Shown: positions 29,117-36,993 of the stretch, piece by piece
How the letters are laid out: the number at the start of each line of letters is the position of its first letter
Numbering within the stretch: position 1 is the stretch's first letter
NCBI RefSeq assembly: GCF_004307425.1
Contig: NZ_SEWZ01000005.1
Location: forward strand, 1-64,000
Source of the DNA: Aquirufa antheringensis
GTDB taxonomy: Bacteria > Bacteroidota > Bacteroidia > Cytophagales > Spirosomataceae
Reading direction: 5' to 3'
DNA: 64,000 nucleotides
Made by a program: the position numbers and the translations under genes
Notes under the pieces: model-generated
What the model saw: the letters and a program-made list of their open reading frames with translations, nothing else
Told to the model about the DNA's origin: nothing
Database searches by the model: none

Positions 29117-30298
29117 TCATTTAATTTTTGACCGGTAAATAGTTTTCAGTGCGGCTCTTACAAAAGGTAAAGTAGGTACAGACCACATCAAGCGAAGGTC
29201 TTCCTTCCAGGAGGTTTCTTCTTGTAAAAACTTCAACAGGAGCCCAGGTTTATTATTGTAAAAAAGGCTTTCAAAGACTTTAGAGCCGGCTATTTTTTGG
29301 TCGATGAGAACTTGCAGAAAGACTTCATCTAGCCAAATCTTCCAAGGACTAACGCGAATAACAAGTGTGGCAGATGGACCTTTTTCAAGCGCTGCTACGA
29401 GGTCTTTGCAGAATTTTTGGGTTCGGTAAAAGCTATAGCCGGTTGTGGATTTTACGAAGCCACCGCTTGTACCAATTTTAAGGTGTTTTTCATATAAATT
29501 GGCCGGTTTATTCGGATTATTTCGCATGGGGATCACGCCACTTTCTTCTTCCTTTAACAAATAATCATCGGCTGTCAGTCCGTAATAAGCGAAAAGATAG
29601 GATTTGATTTTGTCACGGTAATAATCAGGCTCTCGTAAGGTGCCAGAGAAAAAAGTGTATTCAAATAAGGCTTTGCGAGGGCTGGTAGGAAGTACATACA
29701 TAAACTCACATTCCTTACCAAAAGCCACACGGAAGTCAAATAAGTGCGCCGCATCCGTTTCGAAGTTATTAAAATTGCATTCGACCACCCAGCCTAAAAA
29801 ATGTTGCTTGAGGTGTTTGGGATTAGCGTTATCGCAAGGGAATGGGCTAAAGCTATCGATGATTTTCTCGGAAGCATAAAAGACGCCCTCTGAGGTGCTA
29901 ACACAAGATCCAACTCCTTGGTAGCTGATCGATTCAATTTCAGCCTGCAAGTAGTGGATGTTAGGGTGTTTTGCGAGTTCCTCTTCTATGTGCGAAAACC
30001 ACGCATGACCGTTAATCTTGTGATAAGTATACGGCTCGATCGAAATCTTCAATGACGATGGTCTGGCGCTATGGAAATAGAGAGAATCCCAGGATTTTTC
30101 GGCTAGAAAATCGAAATCGGTTGAATCTGAGCTCCAATAACAAAAGGTTTGTTCGTTTCGAACGCCCCGATCAATGATCAAGATTTGCTTGTTGCTGAGA
30201 CTACTTTGGACCAAATAATAAGCAAAAGATAGACCGGCCATTCCCCCTCCCGCCAGGATGTAATCGTATTCTCGATAGGCTGGGCCGGGTAATTGCAT
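29117..30298 (-). CDS. crtY: Lycopene beta-cyclase (CrtY type)
   Basis: FAD/NAD(P)-binding flavoprotein predicted to cyclise lycopene to beta-carotene. The 393 residues start with YILAGGGMAGLSFAYYL (Rossmann dinucleotide loop, about 13-30), then LIIDRG, the FCYWS segment near 53 and FEYTFFSG near 220, matching the lycopene cyclase E-x-TxxS-type region. No other carotenoid gene is nearby. It lies 3 bp after lipA on the same strand and is probably co-transcribed. The product could feed a retinal-based rhodopsin, but none is present here. Confidence 0.85.
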   Translation of the reverse strand: MQLPGPAYREYDYILAGGGMAGLSFAYYLVQSSLSNKQILIIDRGVRNEQTFCYWSSDSTDFDFLAEKSWDSLYFHSARPSSLKISIEPYTYHKINGHAWFSHIEEELAKHPNIHYLQAEIESISYQGVGSCVSTSEGVFYASEKIIDSFSPFPCDNANPKHLKQHFLGWVVECNFNNFETDAAHLFDFRVAFGKECEFMYVLPTSPRKALFEYTFFSGTLREPDYYRDKIKSYLFAYYGLTADDYLLKEEESGVIPMRNNPNKPANLYEKHLKIGTSGGFVKSTTGYSFYRTQKFCKDLVAALEKGPSATLVIRVSPWKIWLDEVFLQVLIDQKIAGSKVFESLFYNNKPGLLLKFLQEETSWKEDLRLMWSVPTLPFVRAALKTIYRSKIK

Positions 30299-30301
30299 AA
30301 A

Positions 30302-31171
30302 CTAGATGTGCTTTTCCGCGTGGTAACTCGAACGAACTAGGGCTCCTGATTCTACGTAAGCAAGCCCACGTTTCAAACCTTCCTCTTTGTACATCGCAAA
30401 AGTGTCTGGGTGGATCCACTCGATGACCTCGTGGTGCATTTTCGTGGGTTGTAAATATTGTCCCAAAGTCAAGACATCCAGCCCGTTCTCTACTAAATCA
30501 TCCATTGCTTTTAATACCTCGTCTTGGGTTTCGCCTAGACCTAGCATGATACCAGATTTATTGCGTTTGCCGAACTCTTTGGTCCGCTTGATTTGCTCTA
30601 AACTACGCACATATTTAGCTTGTGGGCGAACGTAACGGTATAAACGTTCCACCGTCTCCATATTATGAGAAACGACTTCTTGTCCGCCTTCGATCATGCG
30701 AATCAAGGCATCCCAGTTCGCTTTCACGTCTGGAATCAAGGTTTCGATGGTCGTCGCTGGAGTGGTTTCTTTCACCGCTCTAACGGTTTGGTACCAAATT
30801 TCTGCTCCTTTATCTTTCAATTCGTCGCGGTTCACTGAGGTGATTACGGCGTGCTTTACCTGCATTAATTTTATGGCATCGGCTACGCGGCGCGGTTCGT
30901 CCTCATCGTATTCGTTTGGACGGCCAGTGGCTACGGCGCAAAAGGTGCAGGAACGCGTGCACACATTTCCTAAAATCATGAATGTGGCTGTTCCCTCGCC
31001 CCAGCATTCTCCCATATTAGGGCAATTGCCGGATTGGCAAATCGTGTGCAATTTGTATTCATCTACAATCTTGCGAACGTTCGTATATTTTTCACCAATA
31101 GGCAATTTAACACGTAACCAATCTGGTTTACGAGAATTTGCAGCAGGACTTACTTGAGGTAATTCAATCAT
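30302..31171 (-). CDS. lipA: Lipoyl synthase
   Basis: Radical-SAM enzyme inserting two sulfur atoms into octanoyl-protein. It has the auxiliary cluster motif [12 protein letters not shown] (about 45-56), the radical-SAM motif CTRSCTFC (about 71-78) and the C-terminal RSSYHAE. I use the ATG at 31171 (289 residues). A TTG at 31195 would add eight lysine-rich residues and overlap the preceding gene. It sits 7 bp after the barrel-protein gene. Confidence 0.96.
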   Translation of the reverse strand: MIELPQVSPAANSRKPDWLRVKLPIGEKYTNVRKIVDEYKLHTICQSGNCPNMGECWGEGTATFMILGNVCTRSCTFCAVATGRPNEYDEDEPRRVADAIKLMQVKHAVITSVNRDELKDKGAEIWYQTVRAVKETTPATTIETLIPDVKANWDALIRMIEGGQEVVSHNMETVERLYRYVRPQAKYVRSLEQIKRTKEFGKRNKSGIMLGLGETQDEVLKAMDDLVENGLDVLTLGQYLQPTKMHHEVIEWIHPDTFAMYKEEGLKRGLAYVESGALVRSSYHAEKHI

Positions 31172-31178
31172 CTTTTTT

Positions 31179-31925
31179 CTATTTACTTTTTCCAAAGAAA
31201 AAGGTCACATAACCCGTCGTATAAACAGAGCGAGGGGTCGTTTGGTTTAAAATTTCAACCGGTTGACTAAAATAGTCCACTATAAAGCCGGTTTCTAAGG
31301 ACAGGTAATTTTGTTTTAAGGTTTCAAATTTAAACTCTAAAGCTGTTTTTAGGTGCCAGCCTGGAATAAATTTGGCCTCAGATAAGCCAGAAAAGAAACT
31401 GCCTTCGCCACTGATAATGGACTTATTATAGCTGTTATCTAGGGCTTTTGCCATAGGTACAGATGTACTCAAAGTTTTACCTCCTGCGTCCGTGTAAACT
31501 ATATCAACAAAATAGGGTTTTTGAATGCCAATGGTAGGCCCTGTGGCGATTCGACCATTTAAACTCGTTCCTCCATCAGACGATTGTTTTAATAATCCCC
31601 ATTGGCGGCCGTATTCAGGCCTGAAATTAAGTAGGTAATTTAATTTTCCTTCTACATAGGTCTTGCCATTATACGAATAAGGGGAATCGAATTCGCGGTA
31701 ATCCTTCGTATTGGTTAAGTCAAAATTCACGAAAGAGCGATTTTTGAATGTTTTTAAAAAACTAAATCCACCTAAAATACCTGAGTTGGTATTGGTATTA
31801 ACGCCAAATCCCCAGGACGAAGATTGCGCTTGCGATTCTTTTTTCTGGGGTGTTGCTGATTTTCTTTGGCCCATCATGAATAATGGTACCCCTAAAATCA
31901 CCCACAAGAAAAAAAATCTAGGCAT
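31179..31925 (-). CDS. Predicted outer-membrane beta-barrel protein
   Basis: A 248-residue protein with an N-terminal signal peptide (about 1-19), a short Ser/Gln/Lys-rich linker, and then about ten amphipathic beta segments ending in [14 protein letters not shown], an aromatic-rich terminal strand typical of small outer-membrane barrels. Family not recognised. It overlaps ytxJ by 8 bp upstream and is followed closely by lipA, so ytxJ, this gene, lipA and crtY look like one operon. Confidence 0.65.
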   Translation of the reverse strand: MPRFFFLWVILGVPLFMMGQRKSATPQKKESQAQSSSWGFGVNTNTNSGILGGFSFLKTFKNRSFVNFDLTNTKDYREFDSPYSYNGKTYVEGKLNYLLNFRPEYGRQWGLLKQSSDGGTSLNGRIATGPTIGIQKPYFVDIVYTDAGGKTLSTSVPMAKALDNSYNKSIISGEGSFFSGLSEAKFIPGWHLKTALEFKFETLKQNYLSLETGFIVDYFSQPVEILNQTTPRSVYTTGYVTFFFGKSK

Positions 31926-32250
31926 TCAAGTATGGTTTAATTTCGTCCACCGAAATGTCCCAATGCGTAGCAGAATAAGGGCAAGCGCCTTTATCAATCA
32001 CTAACACTTGAGGAGATTGGTGTTCAACAGTGAATTGTTCCGCAATTTGACCTGAAATAGGTCTGTAGGCGATTAAATCCAAATAATAGGCGGGTGTATT
32101 TTCAGAATCCCAGGCTCTTTCAAAGCGATTTAACGCAGTTGAAGAGATCGAGCAACGCGTACTGTGTTTGAAAATAACGACCGGTTTCTCCTGTGATGTT
32201 TCTACAATTTCCGCCAGTTGTTTCTCGTCAGTCAAGGGTATCCAATTCAT
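31918..32250 (-). CDS. ytxJ: YtxJ-like bacillithiol-system protein
   Basis: A 110-residue thioredoxin-fold protein of the YtxJ/DUF2847 family, thought to act as a bacilliredoxin-like partner of bacillithiol. The motif IFKHSTRCSISSTALNRFE (about 28-46) contains the single redox cysteine, and the strand-loop QSPQVLVIDKG carries the cis-proline. The long upstream frame to 32433 lies over waaA, so I start at the ATG at 32250. It suggests the organism uses bacillithiol as its low-molecular-weight thiol, relevant to persulfide chemistry in the right-hand island. Confidence 0.85.
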   Translation of the reverse strand: MNWIPLTDEKQLAEIVETSQEKPVVIFKHSTRCSISSTALNRFERAWDSENTPAYYLDLIAYRPISGQIAEQFTVEHQSPQVLVIDKGACPYSATHWDISVDEIKPYLNA

Positions 32251-32303
32251 ATTCACCTGCCTTTTTCGTAATTTTAAAGATTCAACATCAAATTTAGTAA
32301 AAA

Positions 32304-33545
32304 ATGAGGGTTTGCCTCTATTCTTTTGTCTTGTTTTTATATCGGGGACTGATTCGATTCGCCGCTTTTTTTCAAACCAAAGCTGCGTTGATGAATGAGG
32401 GCCAAAATCAGGTTTGGGCAGGTCTCGAGCCACATTTCAAAATGAATGAAAAGCCCGTGGCTTGGTTTCACACTGCTTCGATGGGTGAATTTGAGCAGGG
32501 AAGACCTATCATTGAAGCCTATAAAAAGGAGAATCCTGACCATTTTATTTTAGTGACCTTCTTCTCGCCCTCTGGTTATGAAGTGCGAAAAAACTATGTT
32601 GGAGCGGATTATGTGAGTTATTTGCCTTTGGATGGCTACTTCAATAGTGCGCGTTTCTTGGATTTAGTGAAGCCTTCGTTGGCGGTGTTTGTGAAGTATG
32701 AGTTTTGGCATTATTACCTGACGGGTTTAAAGAAGCGGGGAGTTCCTACGATCCTAGTATCGGCGATTTTTAGAGCTAATCAGGTGTTTTTTACGTGGTA
32801 TGGCGGTTTTTACCGTCGCTTATTGGATTGTTTTACGCACCTTTTCGTTCAAGATCAAGCATCAGCTGATTTGCTGCAACGAGAGAATGTTACTGTGGCG
32901 GGTGATACGCGATTTGACAGGGTGCTGGATACGCTTCGGAATCCCGTATCCTGGGATTTATTGACATCTTTTTTAGACAATCAAGAGTTTATGGTGGTGG
33001 GTTCTGCGTGGCAGGCCGATATGGAGGTGTTGATTCCCCTCATCAATTCAAAGAAGTACCCTTTTAAATGGGTCATTGCGCCGCACGAAATTCATTCGGA
33101 GGAATTGAAATCTTGGGAAGAACAGATTGAATTGCCGGTAGCTTATTCCCAAGGTCCTGCGCGCGAAAAGGCCGATGTTCTTTTTGTGAACGAGGTGGGT
33201 CGCTTAGCAAATCTATACCGAGGGGCTTCTTTTGCTTACATTGGAGGTGCTTTTGGGGATGGTTTGCACAATACCTTGGAGGCGGCGGTTTTTGGACCGA
33301 CGGTCTTCTTTGGTAATAAAAATTATTCCAAATTCAAGGAAGCCAGAGACCTGATCGAATTAGGACTAGCTTTTCCGATTGCCAGTACTGAGGAATTAGA
33401 TCAGGCGATGCGTGTGATATACGATGTGGACGATGTTTTTGTCAATAAACAAGTGCAATCTCGAGCTTTCGTTCAATTACAAGCAGGGGCAACGGAAAGA
33501 ATCAATCAATTTGTGCGTAATTTAGCAATCGATGGAAGGAAGTAA
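32304..33545 (+). CDS. waaA: 3-deoxy-D-manno-octulosonic acid transferase
   Basis: GT30 glycosyltransferase (KdtA/WaaA) that adds Kdo to lipid IVA at the inner membrane. It has an N-terminal membrane anchor (about 3-20), then the motif WFHTASMGEFEQGRPII (about 54-70) with the conserved Ser-x-Gly-Glu, FVKYEFWHYYL near 130, and the GGAFGDGLHNTLEA donor-site block near 315. Its 413 residues match the family. It diverges from ytxJ and overlaps rsgA by 14 bp. Confidence 0.94.
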   Translation: MRVCLYSFVLFLYRGLIRFAAFFQTKAALMNEGQNQVWAGLEPHFKMNEKPVAWFHTASMGEFEQGRPIIEAYKKENPDHFILVTFFSPSGYEVRKNYVGADYVSYLPLDGYFNSARFLDLVKPSLAVFVKYEFWHYYLTGLKKRGVPTILVSAIFRANQVFFTWYGGFYRRLLDCFTHLFVQDQASADLLQRENVTVAGDTRFDRVLDTLRNPVSWDLLTSFLDNQEFMVVGSAWQADMEVLIPLINSKKYPFKWVIAPHEIHSEELKSWEEQIELPVAYSQGPAREKADVLFVNEVGRLANLYRGASFAYIGGAFGDGLHNTLEAAVFGPTVFFGNKNYSKFKEARDLIELGLAFPIASTEELDQAMRVIYDVDDVFVNKQVQSRAFVQLQAGATERINQFVRNLAIDGRK

Positions 33546-34464
33546 AGGCTTAATTATGCGTTCAACCGGTTCTTGGTACGAAATTCGTTCCGAGTCAGGT
33601 AAGGTATTTAAAGGACGTTTAAAAGGTAAATTTAAGCTAAAAGGACCTAAAACCTCAAATCCTGTTACGGTGGGAGATCGCGTCATTTATGCGGTGGAAG
33701 ACGAGGCAAACGAGACAGTAGTCATCGAAGAAATCATCCCTCGCACGAATTATATCATCCGGAAATCCGTTCATAAAACAGGTCAGGGCCAATTAATGGC
33801 CGCGAATGTGGATCAAGCCATCTTCGTGATGACCTTGAAATCCCCTAAGACTTCTTTGGGGTTTTTAGATCGTTTTTTAGTCACTGCTGAAGCTTTTCGA
33901 ATCCCTGTCACCATCGTGTTCAACAAGATGGATTTATTGAATGAACAGGAAGAAGACCAAATCTTTGAATACGCCGCCCTCTACCAGGAATTAGGCTATG
34001 GCATTCTGTTTACGTCTATTCCGCGCAGCCAAGGCGTCGATGAATTCAAGGCGATGTTTGCCGGAAAGGTGTCGCTTTTAGCAGGCCATTCAGGCGTTGG
34101 AAAATCTAGTTTATTGAACTTGGTATCTCCCCATTTGAACATTAAAGTGAAGGAGATTTCTGATTTTGCCCAAAAAGGCGTCCACACCACCACCTATTCC
34201 ACGATGTGGGAATTGGGGCCAGAGACCTATTTAATCGATAGCCCAGGCATCAATGAATTAGGCGTGATGGAGATCGAGAAAGAAGAATTATCGCATTATT
34301 TCCCCGAAATGCGTGCGCTAATAGGCGAATGCAAATTCAACAATTGCCTGCATATTTCGGAACCGTCTTGTGCCGTTTTAAAGGCTTTTGAGGCGGGAGA
34401 TATTGCGCACAGTCGCTATTTGAGTTATTTGAGTATTTTTGAGAACAACGACAACCGTCGCTAA
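33532..34464 (+). CDS. rsgA: Ribosome biogenesis GTPase RsgA
   Basis: Circularly permuted GTPase that checks 30S maturation. The order is an OB-like N-terminal domain (SxGSWY motif near residue 12), then G4 NKMD (about 131), G1 GHSGVGKSSL (about 184) and G3 DSPG (about 233), confirming permutation. A C-terminal zinc knuckle follows (C-x5-C-x-H-x5-C around ECKFNNCLHISEPSC). The start at 33532 overlaps waaA by 14 bp; an ATG at 33556 is an alternative. It overlaps only the untranslated upstream part of the ROK gene. Confidence 0.95.
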   Translation: MEGSKGLIMRSTGSWYEIRSESGKVFKGRLKGKFKLKGPKTSNPVTVGDRVIYAVEDEANETVVIEEIIPRTNYIIRKSVHKTGQGQLMAANVDQAIFVMTLKSPKTSLGFLDRFLVTAEAFRIPVTIVFNKMDLLNEQEEDQIFEYAALYQELGYGILFTSIPRSQGVDEFKAMFAGKVSLLAGHSGVGKSSLLNLVSPHLNIKVKEISDFAQKGVHTTTYSTMWELGPETYLIDSPGINELGVMEIEKEELSHYFPEMRALIGECKFNNCLHISEPSCAVLKAFEAGDIAHSRYLSYLSIFENNDNRR

Positions 34465-34468
34465 ACCT

Positions 34469-35398
34469 ATGGAAAATTCCTATGTATGGGGCATCGATTT
34501 AGGGGGAACCAAAATCGAATGTGCCGTATTGTCTGCCGCTGATTTAACGCAAGTCATTGCCCGCGAACGCATCGATACCGAAGCAGCAAAAGGCTACGAA
34601 CACATCATTTCCCAAGTAGCCCGTTTAGTTTCCTGCGTCTCCGAACAGCTGGGTGTTTCGCCTACCCGAATCGGTTTTGCCACTCCTGGCGTCTTGAATC
34701 CCGCTACCCAAACCATGAAAAACTGCAACACGACCTCTATGAACGGTCGTCCGATGGCAGCTGATTTAACCAAAGCCTTAGGCGTTGAAGTACGTCTCGC
34801 AAATGATGCGAATTGCTTTGCGTTAGCAGAAACCCATTTGGGTGCGGTGCAAGACGTGAATCCTAAAGCGGAAGTCGTTTTTGGGATCATTATGGGAACT
34901 GGTGTAGGCGGCGGATTAGTCGTACACGGTCAAGTGATTAATGGCTTACACGGCATTGGTGGCGAATGGGGACACAGCATTTTGGAGGAAGGCGGCAAGG
35001 CGTGCTATTGCGGTAAGTCGGGTTGCGTGGAACACGTTATCTCTGGACCAGCTTTAGAGGAGTTTTATTTTTCTATTTCAGGCCAAAAACTCCGCATGCC
35101 ACAAATCCTTCAAGCTCATCTAGCTGGAACTGATATGCATGCCTCTGCTACGATTGAGCGAATGTTAGAGAATTTCGGCCGTGCCGTTTCGACTTTAATT
35201 AACGTATTAGATCCCCAAGTCATCGTCATCGGTGGCGGTGTAGGAAATATCGATTTGCTATATACAGAGGGAATCGAACGAATCAAAAAATACATTTTCA
35301 ATTCAGGAGAGGTCTTGACACCTATTGTGAAGCCTAAGTTGGGTGATTCGGCAGGGGTTTTTGGTGCGGCGCTCCTTTTTCATTCTGAGGCTATTTAG
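34469..35398 (+). CDS. ROK-family sugar kinase (glucokinase-like)
   Basis: A 309-residue sugar kinase. It shows the ATP-binding DLGGTKIE near the N-terminus, LANDANCFALAE near residue 108, GTGVGGGLV near 142, and the ROK zinc motif (GGEWGHS, then CYCGKSGCVEHVISGPAL) near 165-195. A longer frame from 34439 overlaps rsgA, so I start at the ATG at 34469. Glucose is the likeliest substrate, but N-acetylated hexoses are not excluded. Its TAG stop is inside a 17-bp perfect inverted repeat. Confidence 0.9.
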   Translation: MENSYVWGIDLGGTKIECAVLSAADLTQVIARERIDTEAAKGYEHIISQVARLVSCVSEQLGVSPTRIGFATPGVLNPATQTMKNCNTTSMNGRPMAADLTKALGVEVRLANDANCFALAETHLGAVQDVNPKAEVVFGIIMGTGVGGGLVVHGQVINGLHGIGGEWGHSILEEGGKACYCGKSGCVEHVISGPALEEFYFSISGQKLRMPQILQAHLAGTDMHASATIERMLENFGRAVSTLINVLDPQVIVIGGGVGNIDLLYTEGIERIKKYIFNSGEVLTPIVKPKLGDSAGVFGAALLFHSEAI

Positions 35399-35452
35399 TT
35401 GAGGGATTTTCAAATTGGTCTACGCCATAATTTCTAAAATCCCTCAACTAAA
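35394..35452. repeat. 17-bp perfect inverted repeat spanning the ROK stop codon
   Basis: Positions 35394-35410 and 35436-35452 are exact reverse complements with a 25-base loop. The left arm contains the stop codon of the ROK kinase. Probable terminator, or a captured inverted copy of the gene end. Confidence 0.8.
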
Positions 35453-35486
35453 CTACCCTCAGCTAAAAATCCGCTTGCGAAAAGGA

Positions 35487-35724
35487 GTCGTCCTGCGGAC
35501 TTGGTCATCGCTTCGCGATTTAGTCGTCCTGCGGACTTGGTCATCGCTTCGCGATTTAGTCGTCCTGCGGACTTGGTCATCGCTTCGCGATTTAGTCGTC
35601 CTGCGGACTTGGTCATCGCTTCGCGATTTAGTCGTCCTGCGGACTTGGTCATCGCTTCGCGATTTAGTCGTCCTGCGGACTTAGTCATCGCTTCGCGATT
35701 TAGTCGTCCTGCGGACTTGGTCAT
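35487..35724. repeat. 36-bp tandem repeat, six full copies plus a partial one
   Basis: Copies start at 35487, 35523, 35559, 35595, 35631, 35667 and (partial) 35703. Only one base change is seen, at 35683 in copy six. Each unit holds two mini-hairpins, GTCC-TGC-GGAC and ATCGC-TTC-GCGAT. On the minus strand these become GTCC-GCA-GGAC and ATCGC-GAA-GCGAT joined by GACCAA and GACTAA linkers. The period is divisible by three, so several frames stay open without being genes. There are no unique spacers, so it is not CRISPR. Confidence 0.92.
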
Positions 35725-35730
35725 TCTTTT

Positions 35731-35880
35731 TGACTCTTTGACTAAAACGAAGTTGACTAAGCTGCGAAGCAGCGACTAAGGCGCAAGGCGCCGACTAAAA
35801 CGAAGTTGACTAAGCTGCGAAGCAGCGACTAAGCCACGAAGTGGCGACCCAGCGACTAAGGCGCAAGGCGCCGACTCGAA
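35731..35880 (+). repeat. Mini-hairpin array P3 with GACTAA linkers
   Basis: Hairpins follow each other on the plus strand, each separated by GACTAA: AAC-GAA-GTT (35746-35754), GCTGC-GAA-GCAGC (35761-35773) and GGCGC-AAG-GCGCC (35780-35792). The series then repeats as AAC-GAA-GTT and GCTGC-GAA-GCAGC, followed by GCCAC-GAA-GTGGC and a second GGCGC-AAG-GCGCC. The array ends 3 bp before the stop codon of the convergent acyltransferase gene. No coding sequence is present. Confidence 0.9.
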
Positions 35881-35883
35881 AAG

Positions 35884-36993
35884 CTATACTTTCAAGAATA
35901 TTTTCTTCTTCCAAAACACCCAACAAATACTCCAGCAAACCAGCACAAAAGCAATTGCATAGGCCAGCGACCCATTGTATTTGCCAAAAATAGGTTCAAA
36001 TAGATGCCAATACAGCCATTCGCTAGCGGACATATCTTGGATCTGGTAGTTGCCTAATTGAATGGCAATGACTTCTGAAATGCCGTACGCAAGGATAGAA
36101 TTAGTGCCAAAAACGAGGAAGAAGGTGTTGCCGAAGTGACGTTCTTTAGTCTCCATCCACCAATTTAATAATCCAATCAAGATGAAGTCAATGCCAGCAC
36201 AAAGTAAAACGAAAGAGCTGGTCCATAACTTTTTATTGATGGGAAAAACTTGGTCCCAGATCAACGCCACTACAATTAAAACGGCGCCCCAGCCCAGCAA
36301 ACTGAGTAAGGCGGACTTATTTTCTTTGGCCTGATTCTCTAAAAATAAACTGACTTGATAGCCGAAAAGACAAGTAGAAATAGCGGGAAGCGTACTCAAA
36401 AGTCCCTCTGGGTCGAAGGCAATAGCGATGCCATTGACCACATTTCCATGGTATAAATGGGATTCTCCGAATAAAAATAAGTCTAGTTTTCTCACTGCAT
36501 TCGAACTGATATCCATCCAAAGTCCAGCATCTCCAAAGAAATATAAAATAGCCCAAAATGAGAATAAAATACCAGCATTTATCCAGGTTAGCCATTTAGA
36601 CGGCACTTGTAACGTTAAAAAGGAAACGGCGCAAAAGGACAGGGCAATGCGCGGTAATACATTCAAAAAACGCAACGTTTCAAAAGAGAAATGGGTGAAT
36701 GGAAAATAGAAAATGAAGTAATTGATCAGAAATAAATACAATGTCCGCTTTAAAATCTTGTTGCGAACGGCTGGCGTTAATTCGTAGTTGAATGCCTTGA
36801 AAGAGAAGCGCATGGCGACGCCCACCATGAATAAAAAACTAGGAAATACAAGGTCAGTGGGTGTAAAGCCATTCCATTCTGCGTGTAAAAGTGGCGCATA
36901 GGTGAATTGCCAGTTGCCAGCGTTATTCACTAGAATCATGCCAGCGAGCGTAATTCCTCGGAGAATGTCGAGCGAAAGAAAGCGTGTTTTCAT
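35884..36993 (-). CDS. Membrane acyltransferase of the HGSNAT/DUF5009 type
   Basis: A 369-residue protein with about ten hydrophobic segments. The N-terminus FLSLDILRGITLAGMILVNN and the following TDLVFPSFLFMVGVAM match the heparan-alpha-glucosaminide N-acetyltransferase-like family (DUF5009/YeiB-like), which moves acetyl groups across membranes onto sugars. The substrate is unknown. It overlaps the upstream protease gene by 4 bp (ATGA type), so the two are translationally coupled. Confidence 0.8.
   Translation of the reverse strand: MKTRFLSLDILRGITLAGMILVNNAGNWQFTYAPLLHAEWNGFTPTDLVFPSFLFMVGVAMRFSFKAFNYELTPAVRNKILKRTLYLFLINYFIFYFPFTHFSFETLRFLNVLPRIALSFCAVSFLTLQVPSKWLTWINAGILFSFWAILYFFGDAGLWMDISSNAVRKLDLFLFGESHLYHGNVVNGIAIAFDPEGLLSTLPAISTCLFGYQVSLFLENQAKENKSALLSLLGWGAVLIVVALIWDQVFPINKKLWTSSFVLLCAGIDFILIGLLNWWMETKERHFGNTFFLVFGTNSILAYGISEVIAIQLGNYQIQDMSASEWLYWHLFEPIFGKYNGSLAYAIAFVLVCWSICWVFWKKKIFLKV

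Noticed and set aside
32251-32433. 61-residue extension of YtxJ
   Set aside because: It is antisense to the start of waaA. The ATG at 32250 begins the conserved domain.
35487-35724. Resemblance to a CRISPR array (36-bp repeats)
   Set aside because: The copies are directly contiguous with no unique spacers, and no cas gene is in the window.
35415-35779. Several overlapping open frames of about 90 codons encoding perfect 12-residue repeats
   Set aside because: They arise because the 36-bp tandem repeat length is divisible by three, which keeps frames open on both strands. They have no start context and extend into hairpin arrays.
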